Notes: generated by a model not told the origin, from the letters alone. 64,000 nucleotides of DNA from Erpobdella octoculata (GCA_963978895.1 OZ022245.1:25670568-25734567); one strand, 5' to 3'. Numbered from the stretch's first letter, positions 40,450 through 52,600 are shown. Numbers and translations: made by a program.

Positions 40450-40658
40450 ACATACATATATATATAGTTCCCGCTCGCTCACCCGCTCCGCTCCGCTCAT
40501 TTTGTGACGGATTTCAAATTTTTTTTTTATTTGACTCCCCTTGACTCTCAAGGTTGTGTGAAAATTTCATTACGATCGGATGAATGGTGTAGCAATGCAT
40601 AAAGGACATTAACATACATAAATACATATATACAAACATTCATTTTTATATATATAGA
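40450..40658 (-). mobile_element. Helitron 5' end, reversed
   Basis: On the minus strand from 40658: TCTATATATATAAAAATG, the CATTCATCCGATCGTAATG block, and GAGCGGGTGAGCG. The rest is replaced by a CATACA-rich repeat at 40380-40450. Confidence 0.7.
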
Positions 40659-40804
40659 AAACGGTATATATTAAAATCGAAAAAGACACTTTCTCAAACT
40701 TATAATAATAAAGTGAATTAAACAGCAGTTAGTTTGTTTTCAATACATGCAGAGTTAGACGTAAAATCAATAAAAGTAGCCGAATATGAAACACGCTTTC
40801 AGTG

Positions 40805-41059
<255 letters not shown>

Positions 41060-41296
41060 TCTACTTTATAGTGGTAATATAACAATAAGAAGAAAAAATA
41101 CCATGTTCATATTTGTAATTTTACATTGTATTCTTCTATAAGCAAATTACGACCATAGCAATATTCTTGTACATACTATTTTATTTTTTAAATTATTTAA
41201 ACTTTCTTAATACATCTTTTATCTCAGTTCCTTTTACGATATTCTAATATCTAGGGTAGGTACGTTCTACCCACTGAGATCAGTGGTTCTACCTGG

Positions 41297-44200
41297 TAGT
41301 CCAGGAGAATTAAAAAATGTCCTTGTTGTACCTAGACAAAATTTACAGCAAGCTGATTTTTGGATATTTTGTTTGTAATACGTTTATGAATCCCTGCAAA
41401 AATCGGTTGAAATCGTCGTTTCGGAAATTGGTTTTTTGACGCTTTTTTGACAGAGTAGTGAGCGATAAGTTAGTATTTTCGTAAATTGTCGTAAAACATC
41501 GAATTTCTAAGTTAATATTTTGTAAAACATCTATTTTTTAGAGTTTTTATTGTTTTTTTTCGAAATGGGTGAACTAAATGAAATGGTATGTTTAATTTGT
41601 CGAACTGAATTCCGTTCCGACAACGTCTGTGATACAGTCAAGATGGTTACACTAGGTGTTAAAGGTATTGAAACGTTATGTCAATTCAGCGTTTTACGTG
41701 GTGATGAACAGTTAACCAGTTAACAGAGTATCTGTTAAATAAACCAAATGTAGCTAATGTTCATGATCATTGCCGGAGAGACTACATTAACAAAAGAAGT
41801 TTCAATCAATTGCAACGAAAGAATGTGCAGCACGCAGAAGGTGTTGGTGTTGATCAAGAGAATTTTAAGTGTAAATTATTACGATCGTCTGTCGACACTT
41901 TCAATTGGAAGCAACATTGTTTTTTGTGTGGAAAAATAGTTTTTGGAGAAAGTAAAAAACATTTAAAAGAAGAATCAAGTACTGTGATGACATTGAAATT
42001 CAGAGAAACTATAATTGAAACTTGCCACAAAAGAAATGATGCATGGAGTGTAGAAGTTCTTGGTAGGTTAAATTCATGCAATGACTTACCAGCTGAAGAA
42101 GCTCGTTACTACAGAGTGTGTCATTCTGTGTTCCTAAAATGTAGATCATCACATGTCGGAGATAATACCGCTGGCTGAAACCATCCAGGTCGACATCCAG
42201 ATAACGACATGTTAATTACTTTTGAAAAACTGTGTGACTGGTTAGAAGAAGAAGATCAAGGAATTTATACAATAGCTGAATTACAAATTAAAATGCAAGA
42301 ATTATCGGAAGATGGTGAAGTGTATTCATTAAAACATATAAAACGAAATCTGGAAGAACGCTACGCTGAGCATATAATTTTTGCCGAAATTTGTGGTCGG
42401 GAAAATGTTATTTGCTTCCGTAACATGGCATCTCACATTATAACTAACCAATGGTATGCTGAAAAAAAGAGTAGCATAGAAGATGAGAGTGAACGTATCA
42501 TAGTGGCAGCAGCAAAATTGATAAGAGCTCAAATAAGGGAAATGTCCTCAAATGAAACATATCCAGGAACTGATGATTTCTCAAATATTGAAAATGCCAA
42601 AAGGTGGATTCCTAGTTTGTTGAAAATCTTAATAAAAAATATTGTTTGTAATGAAATAAAACAAGTTTCCATATGTCATTCTATTGTGCAAGGGGCAAGA
42701 CAAAGATCTCTTATCTCTCCAATTTTGTTTGGCGTTGGAGTTAGTTTAGATCACGCCTTTGGATCTAGATGGCTGCTTGATTTGCTGTCACGGTTGGGAT
42801 TTTCAATTTCATATGATGAAGTTAAACTTTTTAAACAATCAGTGGTTCAGAATGACTCCCCTAATACTCCTCAGTCTTTTCCTCAATGTTTTACGCAATG
42901 GTCTGGTGATAATCTTGACCACAACGTTATCACTTCAGATGGAAGTGGTACCTTTCATGGTATGGGCATCATATCAGTGTCTACTCCGTGTAATCGATTA
43001 GGGTCAGGACACTTTGCTGAATCAGCTGTACCTCGATTGTCACGCCTAAAATCCAGTTGTGTTGTGAAAAACTGAAGTATTCCTATATTGGGATACACAT
43101 TCCCCGACAAGTCATCATTATCATTGATGTCTTTCAAGCCCATCTCTCACTTAAATTTTCCTTCTGTGTTGCCTCCTTCTTTAAACTTGGAACTTGCCTG
43201 GAAAATTGGTATCTTGTGCTTAGATGAAGATCAACAAAGGCCAAATTGGTCCGGCTTTATGGAACATGCTTGTAAACCTGACGAATATTTCAGATCATCA
43301 TCAGACATAAGGATGCTTCCGATTATTGATTTGAACCCTAATGACATGTCTTGTATTTTTTCCACGTTAACTTTCATAGAACGCTAGGCTCAAAAGCTCA
43401 ACATTCCAACGGCTTGTGTGACTTTCGACCAGCCGCTGTGGTTAAAGGCTGTTGATATTGTGCATTCATCCAAACTGAACATAGTATGTCGTCTAGGTGG
43501 GTTTCATGTCTTGATGAATTATTTGGGCAGCATTGGTCATGTCATGGCTGGCTCAGGTTTGACAGAAGCGCTGCAGTGCTGTTATGGACCCATAGCCATA
43601 ACTCACATGATGACAGGGAAGGCAGTGGTTAGAGCACTACGCGGCCACTTTTTAGTAGAGTCAGCTTTGTTTGCTTTGCTTTTGGAATCAATATTGAAAA
43701 TGGAGTTTTTGACTACTTCTGATGATCTGACGAATCTCTATAAAGGACACAGGGCGGGAAATAAAAAATTTGTTATTTTTAGGTGTTTTTGTTGTTTTTC
43801 TGTTTGTTTTTTTTTATTGTATGTTGAAATTGGAAATTATTTATGGATTTATATGTATGCTTTTTAATATGTGTATAATAAATAGTATGTAACAAGCAAT
43901 TTTCATAATAATCTTAATTTTTTTTGCACATTTAGTCAAAAACAGCATAATAAAGTAGTTTATTTGTATTCGTATATAATGTTGCGAGACAAATTTTAAC
44001 TTATGTATATTTTGCATTAGGTAGTTTGCATCTATAGATTGAGTTATTTTTATTTAAATGGATTTTAAGAGCTGATATATTGTATATTTTAGGAAAAAAC
44101 GGCTCCATAAATCAGTTTATTTGTATTTTTTTTCATTGATAATTTTTAATGTTTGTATATCATGCAATAAGTAACAATAAAGCATTCAGCTTAAACATTA

Positions 44201-44400
44201 GTTATTTTCATTTAATTGGATTAAAAGAGCTGGCATATTCAATTATTTTTACCGATTTTGAAAATCGTCTAATTTTTTTAAACGATGAGTTGGAAGGGTG
44301 GATTTTCAACTAATTGTTGCTAACACATATACCTACAAAACAAAATATCTAACTGCTTTGCTTCCAATTATGCCAGCTTTTTTTTAATTCTCCTGGACTA
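41297..44400 (+). mobile_element. DNA transposon with unassigned transposase (3.1 kb)
   Basis: The inverted ends TAGTCCAGGAGAATTAAAAA at 41297 and the same reversed at 44380-44400 bound the element. TGG flanks both sides, giving a 3-bp duplication, or TA if the terminal TA is counted as target. The interior holds a plus-strand coding region broken by a few stops. It abuts a hammerhead-bearing Penelope-type fragment on the right. Confidence 0.78.
41565..43867 (+). pseudogene. Putative transposase of the TAGTCCAGG element
   Basis: Starts MGELNEMVCLICRTEF with a Cys-pair finger whose partners are probably VHDHCRRDY, then HCFLCGK. Distal conserved-looking blocks are DNLDHNVITSDGSGTFHG, CVTFDQPLWLKAVDIV, IVCRLGGFHVLMNYLGS and ALRGHFLVESALF. 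The Asp-bearing blocks and the late Glu could be an RNase H-like DDE set, but this is inference. Comparable uncharacterised ORFs recur in invertebrate genomes. Breaks: an 8-bp tandem duplication of CCAGTTAA near 41703, and stops near 42176, 43073 and 43387. Confidence 0.65.
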
Positions 44401-44462
44401 TGGTCTTATTGTTTATTTCATTATATCGTTTCTTGCGTCGACGTTTGGTTTAAATTTTAAAT

Positions 44463-44506
44463 GGGCTCTGAAGATGACAATTTTAGTCGAAACGGTCCGT
44501 TAGCCC
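44463..44506 (+). ncRNA. Hammerhead ribozyme, Penelope-type, intact core
   Basis: Stem I GGGCT/AGCCC, core CTGAAGA, stem II GAC/GTC, core GAAA, stem III CGG-T-CCG, cleavage triplet GTT. Same architecture as the copy at 36.8 kb with compensating stem differences, which argues for function in the source elements. A 61-codon frame overlaps but shows no RT. Confidence 0.78.
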
Positions 44507-44711
44507 TAGTTGAATCAAAGAATGCATGTAGTTTGAAAAATTTAGAATGTCTATCGAAAAAAATAATAAAGACCGTCCCCCCACGAAAACTTGCCGAAAT
44601 TGATTTTGGGTTATTTTTCAATTCTTTTCTCTACTTTTTAGTTTAATCAAACTTGTTTTAATTTATTAGTTTAAATATCAGGAGTGTTTCATGTTTTTGG
44701 ACTGCAACTGG

Positions 44712-44861
44712 TGAACTGGGGTTATTAACAATTTGCTTCAACCTATTTCTGATGTCATCACTGAGACAGAAAGGAACATAAAATTAATATCTGCTACTCC
44801 AGAAGCACTGAAGTTTATTTGTAGTAAAGTAGAGCATATATTTCGGAAATTGGGTGATTAA
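44712..44861 (+). other. Possible last exon, unassigned
   Basis: About 49 open codons end at a TAA, with an amphipathic, charged composition (including ISDVITETERNIK and CSKVEHIFRKLGD). AATAAA follows about 40 bp later. No acceptor stands out and I recognise no family. Confidence 0.25.
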
Positions 44862-45013
44862 TTTAGCAAAAGGGATTACTATTCAATTTGCAATAAAAAC
44901 TTACACTACCATTAAATGAATTGAACTTTTGAAACCTGCTCTGAAAAACCAATAAAATATTATAAATAAACTTAATTTTTATCTAATATAAATCAAAATT
45001 AATAAAAGGTATT

Positions 45014-48000
45014 TGTTTCAATACTGGTATATACTTTAAACTAGCGTAAAACAGAATAAGGATATAAACGTCATTTATTAAAAACCATACGTTCGCTCGG
45101 TCAAACTCCACGTCAGCAACAACAGCAAGCAAAGACACACCACAGCCTAGATATAATACAACAGCGTGCCTACAATATAAACCACATATTGTAACATCCT
45201 TCCTTCTAATTAAACAGAGCTAACAAAAATGAAATGATTGAGTGTTATAAATGTTCTCAGCTATACTAAAGATGTGCTTAAAACAATAGAGAGTACGCTT
45301 CAAAACTAAAACAAAAAACATGAACAGGTTGTTCGATAAAGTGTCACAGTTAGTTCTGGTAGCGAGTCGGCGGTTTCACATTGCGCCCTGAACGTGTCAC
45401 ATACGGTCTGTCAGCTGCTACAACCTTTTCAATGTTAGAACTGTTCGATGGAGTGTCACGTTCATCTCGACTGGCTGCATTATGTTGTGTGTTGGCTGAC
45501 GGAACGTCGTCGTCGCTTTGATGGATTTCCGTTGCCGGTGGAGTGTCATGTCCATGTTGTGTGTTGGCCGGTGGAACGTCGTCGTCGTCGTTCAAGTGGA
45601 CCGTTGCTGGCTGTTTGACAGTTTTGTTGAGATGTGCGCGATTACGTCGGTATCTCGCTCCATCAGCTGTTTGAACATCATAGGAACGTTCGTCTAGACG
45701 TTGTTTCACGACGGCTTTCTTCCATACATGGTCACCTATGTTGAAAGGTTTCATTCTCACACAATCTCCCTCGTTGAGAGCTGGAAGGTCTTTGGCATGC
45801 TTGTTATAGTACTCCTCCTGTCTTGTCTGGTTGGCTTTTTGCCCGCGTTTGACCTGTGCTTGGTCAACGGACTGTGGTAGAAGAAGTTGTTTGGTCATTG
45901 GAAGAGTGGATCTCGTTCTTCTGCTCATCAGTAACTGAACTGGACTGCTGCCAATGCCCTGTAGTGGAGTGTTACGAACATCGAGCAGTGCTAGGTATGG
46001 ATCACGACCTGCTTCTTTGGCCTTTTTTAGCGTGATCTTCGCGGATTTCACAGCTGATTCCGCCTTGCCGTTTGCTTGTGCATGGCCAGGTGATGATGTC
46101 ACGTGTTCAAAATCAAACTCTTTAGCGAATTTCGCGAATTCGTTCGCACTGTACTGTGGTCCATTATCACTCACGACCGTCTCCGGGACGCCGTATCGAG
46201 CGAAGTGTGCTTTTAGTTTGCGGATGACAGTCGACGACGATGTATCCTCCAGTCTATCAACTTCCCAGAAGTTGGAATAGTAATCCACGGTCACAAGAAA
46301 ATCATATCCGTTGCATGCGAACAAATCAGTTCCGATTTTCGCCCACGGACGATCATTTAATTCATGGGGCATCAATGTTTCTTTTTGCTGTGCGATCTGG
46401 TGACTACAACAAATTTCACACTGCTGCACATGCTTGGTGATATCAGCATTCATTCCAGGCCAATACAGACACTCGCGCGCGCGGCGCAGACACGCTTCAA
46501 TGCCCATATGTGAAGAATGTGTTCTATCGACCATTTCTCTCCTCAATGATGCCGGCACTATGACTCGTTCGCCACGGCACAGCAGACCGTCTTGTACTGA
46601 TATTTCATCACGTACTGAATGATATGGCATCACTCGTTGATCCAACTTTGTTTTATCTGCAGGCCATCCTCGCATCACTGTTTCCTTCAGTGCCTGCAGT
46701 GACTCATCAGTCTCTGTTGCCAGACGCAATGCGATGAGTCTTTCCTCAGAGATTGAGACAAATCCGGTCATCATGACTTGCTCTAGTTTCAAATGTTTCG
46801 CCGTCCCTGGCAGGAATGCACGTGAAAGTGTATCAGCTAGATACATAGACTTTCCTTGTGTGTATCTGATGGATATTTCGTAGCGTTGTAAGCGTAATAG
46901 CATTCCTTGCAGACGTCTTGGTGCTTTGCATAGTGGTTTTTTTACGATGCTCTCCAGAGGTTTGTGATCTGACAAAATCGTGACTTTCCGACCATACGTG
47001 TACTGGTTGAATTTTTCCACACTGTATACGATTGCCAGCGCTTCTTTTTCTATCTGAGCGTACCGCGTCTCGGTATCTGTCAAGGCGCGACTGGCATATG
47101 CGATGGGTTGTCCTTCCTGAAGTAACGCTGCTCCCAAACCTCTTTCACTGGCATCACACTGAATTGTCAGTTCTTTCTTCGGATCATAATAACGCAGTAT
47201 CGGAGCCGTCGCCACGAGGTTCTTGATTTCTTGAAATGCATCATCTTGCTCTTGACCCCATGACCATTCTGCATCGGCTCTGGTTAGCTTCCGCAGCGGC
47301 TCCATGACGTCACTCAAACGTGGCAAAAATTTGGCGAGATAGTTGACGAATCCATTCACTCGCTGTACTTCCTCGACGCTGGTTGGCACTGGCAGTTTAT
47401 TGACAGCTTCGACCTTCGCAGGGTCTGGCTTTAAGCCCTCACTTGACACCACGTGTCCCAGAAATACGATGGAGCTCTGTCTTAGCTTCAGTTTTTTAGC
47501 GTTCGTATCTCCGACACCATACACGATCAAATCATCTGCAATACAGATAACACCAGGCAAATCTCCGACAGCTGCCAAAACTTTCTTTTGAAATATCTCG
47601 CTGGAGACACATGGCCCAAATGGCAAGCGTAAATAACGATACCTTCCGTACGGCGATGCGAACGTTGTCAACAAACTCGACTCCTCATCAAGTAACACGT
47701 GATGGTATCCATTTCGCAAGTCTGCACTACTGAACACTTTTGCCTTCGTCAGCTCAGGTAACACGTCATCGAGAATCGGTAACTGGAAATGTTCACGCTT
47801 CAATGCAACATTTAATGGCTTTGGGTCTAAACAAATCCTCAGTTCACCTGATTTCTTCATTGTGACTACCATGTTGCTTACCCATTCGGTAGGTCGATCA
47901 ACTGGACTCAACACCCCCCTCTTAACGAGTAAATCTAGTTCAGCTTTGACACGTCCTTGTATTGATACAGGAATCCTGCGTGCCGCCGCGACATGTGGAC

Positions 48001-49648
48001 TGACGCTCGGGTCTACCTCCAAGTGCACTGAGCCTGGTAGCGATCCTAGCTCATCAACAAACACGTCTTTGTAATGATCTATCACATCGACCGTGCTATT
48101 CACAGCAGATACACGCTTGAAATTTTCACTGTGGATTGTCAGCAACCCCATCCGCTGGCTGTCTTTGGCACCTAGTACTGGCATCAGGTTTTCTTTCACG
48201 ACGATGAAATCTACAGGATGTTTCATGTGATTCTTGGGATTGAAGAGGACAACCTTGCATCTACCTATAGGTTTCACCTGTGTTTGGTTCCACATCACTA
48301 GAACTGATCCTGTAGGTCGAATGCTATCTGACTTGACGGAGCGTTCGTTAATCAGGTTGACCGAGGCCCCGCTGTCAATCTGCATTTTCACGGGTCTTCC
48401 ATGGACGTGCATCTCAGCATAAATGGCTTTGCTGGTGCCTACGGTATTCACATTGTCAAACGATACGCCATAGACCCTGTCTTCATCAGATCCATCGTCA
48501 GCAGCTGCATGTACATTGTGTTTCTTGCTGCATTTCACTGCAAAGTGATTTTTTCCTCTGCATATACGGCATGTCTGACCCCAGGCTGGGCAGTTATCCC
48601 TGGTCATCTGGTGTTTACGTCCGCAGAACCTGCAGTCTCCGCCCGAGCGGCTCATAGCAGCTTCGCCCAGTCTATATGCATTGCTGGGTTTTACTTCTGT
48701 TTTCTCATTGTGATTTCTGTCACGAAAGTTCTTGTGTGTTGTTACCTTGTGCACTGTGTTTGCACTCGCCATGGTCTTCAGCCTTGTGTCGGTTGCCTCC
48801 GCTGCTCTGCAGATGTCGATACACCTGTGCAATGTCAGTTCTCGTGTCTGAAGTAGTTTTTTTCGGACGGCTGTGTCCCGAATACCGACAACGATCCTGT
48901 CGCGCAACAATGTGTCTTTCAAGCAATCACAAAAATTACACGTCTTCTCCAACGTGCGCAGCTGCGTAACGTACGTATCAATGCTCTCGTCCTGTTGTAT
49001 GCACGAATTGAAAACATAACGCTCGTATGTCTCGTTGACTTCACCGATGATGATTTCGTCAAATTTTCTAATCACCATGTCGATCGTTCGTTCTTCGTCA
49101 TCAGTGAACTGAAATGCGTTGTACAGCTTAAGCGATTCTTTTCCGATACACGACAGGAACAAGGCAACTTGATAGCGATTGTCCGCCGAGTCAAGACGTG
49201 CGACGATCTGGAAGTTTTTCCACTGCTGCTTGAACAACCCCCAGTTCTCCGATCTTAATTCCGCAGGTTCCAACGCTAACGCTGATGGCGGAGATATTCC
49301 AGGTAAAAACATTGGCTGTACTGCTGCAATATTGTGGTCGGCCATTTCAGATAAAAAATGTAACGAGATAGTTGATACGGTAATATCGCTCAGCACGACT
49401 CAGTTAAACTTCACCGAAATCCGAGTAATCCTTGTTATAAGCGTTAGTTCAGACCGCTGCCACCATGTTTCAATACTGGTATATACTTTAAACTAGCGTA
49501 AAACAGAATAAGGATATAAACGTCATTTATTAAAAACCATACGTTCACTCGGTCAAACTCCACGTCAGCAACAACAGCAAGCAAAGACACACCACAGCCT
49601 AGATATGATACAACAGCGTGCCTACAATATAAACCACATATTGTAACA
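45014..49648 (-). mobile_element. Ty3/Gypsy LTR retrotransposon (4.6 kb)
   Basis: Two 183-bp LTRs (45014-45196 and 49466-49648) run TG...CA and differ at two positions, so insertion was recent. On the minus strand the upstream LTR is followed immediately by TGGTGGCAGCGGTCTG, a primer-site type sequence. The flanking five bases (gtatt and tgact) do not match, so a normal target duplication is absent. It lies directly against a dynein exon. Confidence 0.93.
45350..49396 (-). CDS. Gypsy Gag-Pol polyprotein (1348 aa)
   Basis: One open frame. Gag spans about residues 1-240; two Cys-His knuckles follow at 255-290 (CRFCGRKHQMTRDNC, CRICRGKNHFAVKC); protease MQIDSGASVNL at about 338. RT spans about 475-660 with SADLRNGYHH and IADDLIVYG. 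RNase H spans about 740-860 (IQCDASERGLGAALL, EKEALAIV, LSDHKPL). Integrase has a zinc site HSSH...CEIC at 960-996 and core Asp (GTDLF), Asp (VVSDNGPQY) and Glu (GKAESA). Between IADDLIVYGVGD and KLKLRQ about 25 residues usually present in Gypsy RTs are missing, an in-frame deletion that probably cripples RT. Met18 may be the true start. Confidence 0.93.
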   Translation of the reverse strand: MLSDITVSTISLHFLSEMADHNIAAVQPMFLPGISPPSALALEPAELRSENWGLFKQQWKNFQIVARLDSADNRYQVALFLSCIGKESLKLYNAFQFTDDEERTIDMVIRKFDEIIIGEVNETYERYVFNSCIQQDESIDTYVTQLRTLEKTCNFCDCLKDTLLRDRIVVGIRDTAVRKKLLQTRELTLHRCIDICRAAEATDTRLKTMASANTVHKVTTHKNFRDRNHNEKTEVKPSNAYRLGEAAMSRSGGDCRFCGRKHQMTRDNCPAWGQTCRICRGKNHFAVKCSKKHNVHAAADDGSDEDRVYGVSFDNVNTVGTSKAIYAEMHVHGRPVKMQIDSGASVNLINERSVKSDSIRPTGSVLVMWNQTQVKPIGRCKVVLFNPKNHMKHPVDFIVVKENLMPVLGAKDSQRMGLLTIHSENFKRVSAVNSTVDVIDHYKDVFVDELGSLPGSVHLEVDPSVSPHVAAARRIPVSIQGRVKAELDLLVKRGVLSPVDRPTEWVSNMVVTMKKSGELRICLDPKPLNVALKREHFQLPILDDVLPELTKAKVFSSADLRNGYHHVLLDEESSLLTTFASPYGRYRYLRLPFGPCVSSEIFQKKVLAAVGDLPGVICIADDLIVYGVGDTNAKKLKLRQSSIVFLGHVVSSEGLKPDPAKVEAVNKLPVPTSVEEVQRVNGFVNYLAKFLPRLSDVMEPLRKLTRADAEWSWGQEQDDAFQEIKNLVATAPILRYYDPKKELTIQCDASERGLGAALLQEGQPIAYASRALTDTETRYAQIEKEALAIVYSVEKFNQYTYGRKVTILSDHKPLESIVKKPLCKAPRRLQGMLLRLQRYEISIRYTQGKSMYLADTLSRAFLPGTAKHLKLEQVMMTGFVSISEERLIALRLATETDESLQALKETVMRGWPADKTKLDQRVMPYHSVRDEISVQDGLLCRGERVIVPASLRREMVDRTHSSHMGIEACLRRARECLYWPGMNADITKHVQQCEICCSHQIAQQKETLMPHELNDRPWAKIGTDLFACNGYDFLVTVDYYSNFWEVDRLEDTSSSTVIRKLKAHFARYGVPETVVSDNGPQYSANEFAKFAKEFDFEHVTSSPGHAQANGKAESAVKSAKITLKKAKEAGRDPYLALLDVRNTPLQGIGSSPVQLLMSRRTRSTLPMTKQLLLPQSVDQAQVKRGQKANQTRQEEYYNKHAKDLPALNEGDCVRMKPFNIGDHVWKKAVVKQRLDERSYDVQTADGARYRRNRAHLNKTVKQPATVHLNDDDDVPPANTQHGHDTPPATEIHQSDDDVPSANTQHNAASRDERDTPSNSSNIEKVVAADRPYVTRSGRNVKPPTRYQN

Positions 49649-52600
49649 TGACTTGTCCAGTTGAGACGAACCGGCAGACATGTGACAGTAGAGCAAAGGC
49701 GATCCAACGAGAACGTCTTTCAATTCTAAACCGAATATTCCGTTCAACTCTTTCGAACAAAGCTCCACGAACCACTTCCGATCTTCATCATTAACCAGTC
49801 TGTCTGCGAACATACGCTGGTTTTCGTGGTACCACAATCTCAACAACTCTGGCAAATTCTATCAAGTAAACAAAACAACAATTATTTACATTTATTATTG
49901 TAACGGTTGTTACTAATTTTTACTAATTCGTAAATAATTATTTTTATTTTTTTTTATTATTTATTTTTTTATCTGGGGTATTAAATTAAATATCTATTAT
50001 TTTATCTTTTATTTCTATGCTATGTGACGATATGACGGATTTGTTTTTAAAAGATTATGATATGTTGCTGTGTGCTTCGTGCTAATAAATTGTTGCTGTG
50101 TGCTTAGTGCTCTTGCTTCGTGCTAATAAATTGTTGCTGTGTGCTTAGTGCTTTGCTTTGTGCTATTAAATTATTGTTTCGTGCTTCGTGCCTGACTTCG
50201 TGCTAAGTTGTTAATTTGATTTCTCTGTGTGTTGTACCTTGGGAGCTGATAAAGTTTGTGGGTACCTCAGAACTTGTGGTATCTAAATAAATAAGAACCT
50301 GAACGCCGGCTCCTGTTGAAGATTTTCCTCATCGGACAACCGACGTTACATTTCTGGCGCAGTCGACAGGGTCAGCATCAACATCGCTGATCTTCATCAC
50401 AAGGAACGGGCCTACTCAACCAAAGTCTCGTCGAAAAAATCAAGGAAATTTTCTGTGTGGATTCTGTTAGTTTTTTTTTTTTTATCATTAGGAAGTTATT
50501 GTCAGTGCTGTAGGTTAGTGATCAATTAAGGTAGTTAGGATAATGAATACACCGATATCAATGGTGGCGGAGAAAAACTCACGGATTGATTCTGAAAATG
50601 AATCGCAGGGAGAGGAGTCGCCACTAAGGCGTAACATAAGTTTTACAGGAATACAATACGAGAGAGATTTAGCGGAGAGGATAAGACAGGAGGAGCGTGA
50701 GGACCGCAAAGAAAGAGAGGAGCGTGCGATGCGTATAAAATTAGCTGAGATAGAGAAGGAAGTGAAGTTGGCGGAGTCACAATCACGGCACGCACGCGAT
50801 GATGGTTATGGCGTGTATAATAATTCCGAACGCGAGACCTATATTCGCAAGGTAAACATTGTTAAGGCAGGATTAATGCCATTCCCTACGGAAAAGGTCA
50901 AGTTACCGGCGTTTTTTAAATATCTGGAGGACGAATGCCGTTGCCAAGGGATCGATATATCTGACCAAGGGGAAATGCTTAAAGGCATCGTGGCGGCGCG
51001 AGCGGATAATTTATTATATCGTATACCCGTAGAGCAGCGGTATAATTACCATTTCCTAAAACAAGCGATTCTTCGGGAATATGGTATTCATCCTGCCACA
51101 CTTAAGAACGCCTTCGATAACGCGCAGCGCATGCGCGACGAATCATTTACAACGTTTGCCACCAGAATACACAACCTCTGCACATATTATTTAGATAGCT
51201 GTGGTGCAGATGGCAGTTACGACCGAGTAGTAAGCATCTTATGTGCCGATAAGATCAAGCAAATACTTCCCCGGGATTGTTTAAATTATGTCATTGATCG
51301 TCCAGGTGAAGTCGATAATTGCCATAAGCAAGTTGCTGAGCACGCAGACAACTATATTCTGCTACATAAAAACACTATGTATAACACAGCATCCAAAATT
51401 CATTCTCGATCTAGGGACGAAGAGGAATCGACTGGCCTACAACGGGATAGACCACCTGTAGCTCCCCCGACTTATGCACGGCCTATTTCTCAACCCTCGA
51501 AAACTAGCGTAAGCGGTAACATTCGAAAGTGCTACAACTGCGGTAAACTAGGTCACGAGGCACGCGAGTGTCGAGGAACTAAGGTATGTACTAATTGCCA
51601 GGAAGTGGGTCATGCAAGTCAGCTCTGCCCACGCAACCCCACTAGAGCTAATATATGTCACGTAGATCCTCTAGGAGTAGATAATGAGGCGTTCGAAAGT
51701 TATTTCCTTAATGTAAGGATCGGTGATGTTGCACCAGTGAGAGCCCTCAACGACAGTGGAGCTAACCGTTGCTGTATAAGGGCCAGTTTGGTTGATATTC
51801 ATCAATGCCCCATACAACGTCAAGGCGTGTTGCGGGGAGCGATAGTGGGTATCGAGCAACCGGTTACTCTGGTTGAACTAACTATAAGGCCTTATTTCTC
51901 TGATGACCAATATGTTAGCATAGCCCTGACGATTAAAGAGTGGTTTGCAGTGGTAGATAACCTCCGGGAGGAAGCCCTCTTAACTCCTAGCGTAGTCAAA
52001 AGAATCCAAGCGTTGAAATCCTACGAAATGGTTACAGCTAGCGCAGCAACCATAGATATAGAAAAGGACGGCGGCACATCGCCAACAGATGTTGAAATAG
52101 TAAGGCCAGCCAATAGGAAAGGAATGATTCAGGACCTCAAGCCGATGCAGAGCAGCCGGACCTCAGCGTATCAAATTCACTTACACCAGGCACCAAATAT
52201 CCAGCCCAGAGTTGATCAAGAATCTTTGATCATAAATGAAATACAAAGACAGCTGACGAATGAAGAAAGTAAAATACAGGACAGGTCACATTTACCTCAT
52301 CATCCTCCTTCCTCTACTACTTCACCGTCATTGTCACAACCATTTTCCGGGCTTCCTTCATGTGCATCTCAATTTCAAGAGTCGACCAATCAATTTAATC
52401 TCGATCTTCAACAAATCGAATTTTCTCCTGTGATAAAAAACAAATTAGAAGACACTGAAGCTCTTGATGGTTTTCGTTCAAACAGTCCTTCGCAGGGTGC
52501 CAGACATTCTCCGCGAAACAAGTTTAGAGTTCACTCAAAGACAAACTCCGATTTCGACAGCAGCAACAGCGATCGAACTACTCCTGTTTCGTTATACCAC

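Noticed and set aside
45014..45196. A 5-bp target duplication for the Gypsy element
   Set aside because: Flanks gtatt and tgact do not match on either side of the 183-bp LTRs, also when the limits are moved by a few bases.
48401..48856. 151-codon plus frame
   Set aside because: Antisense to the Gag/knuckle region of the Gypsy polyprotein.
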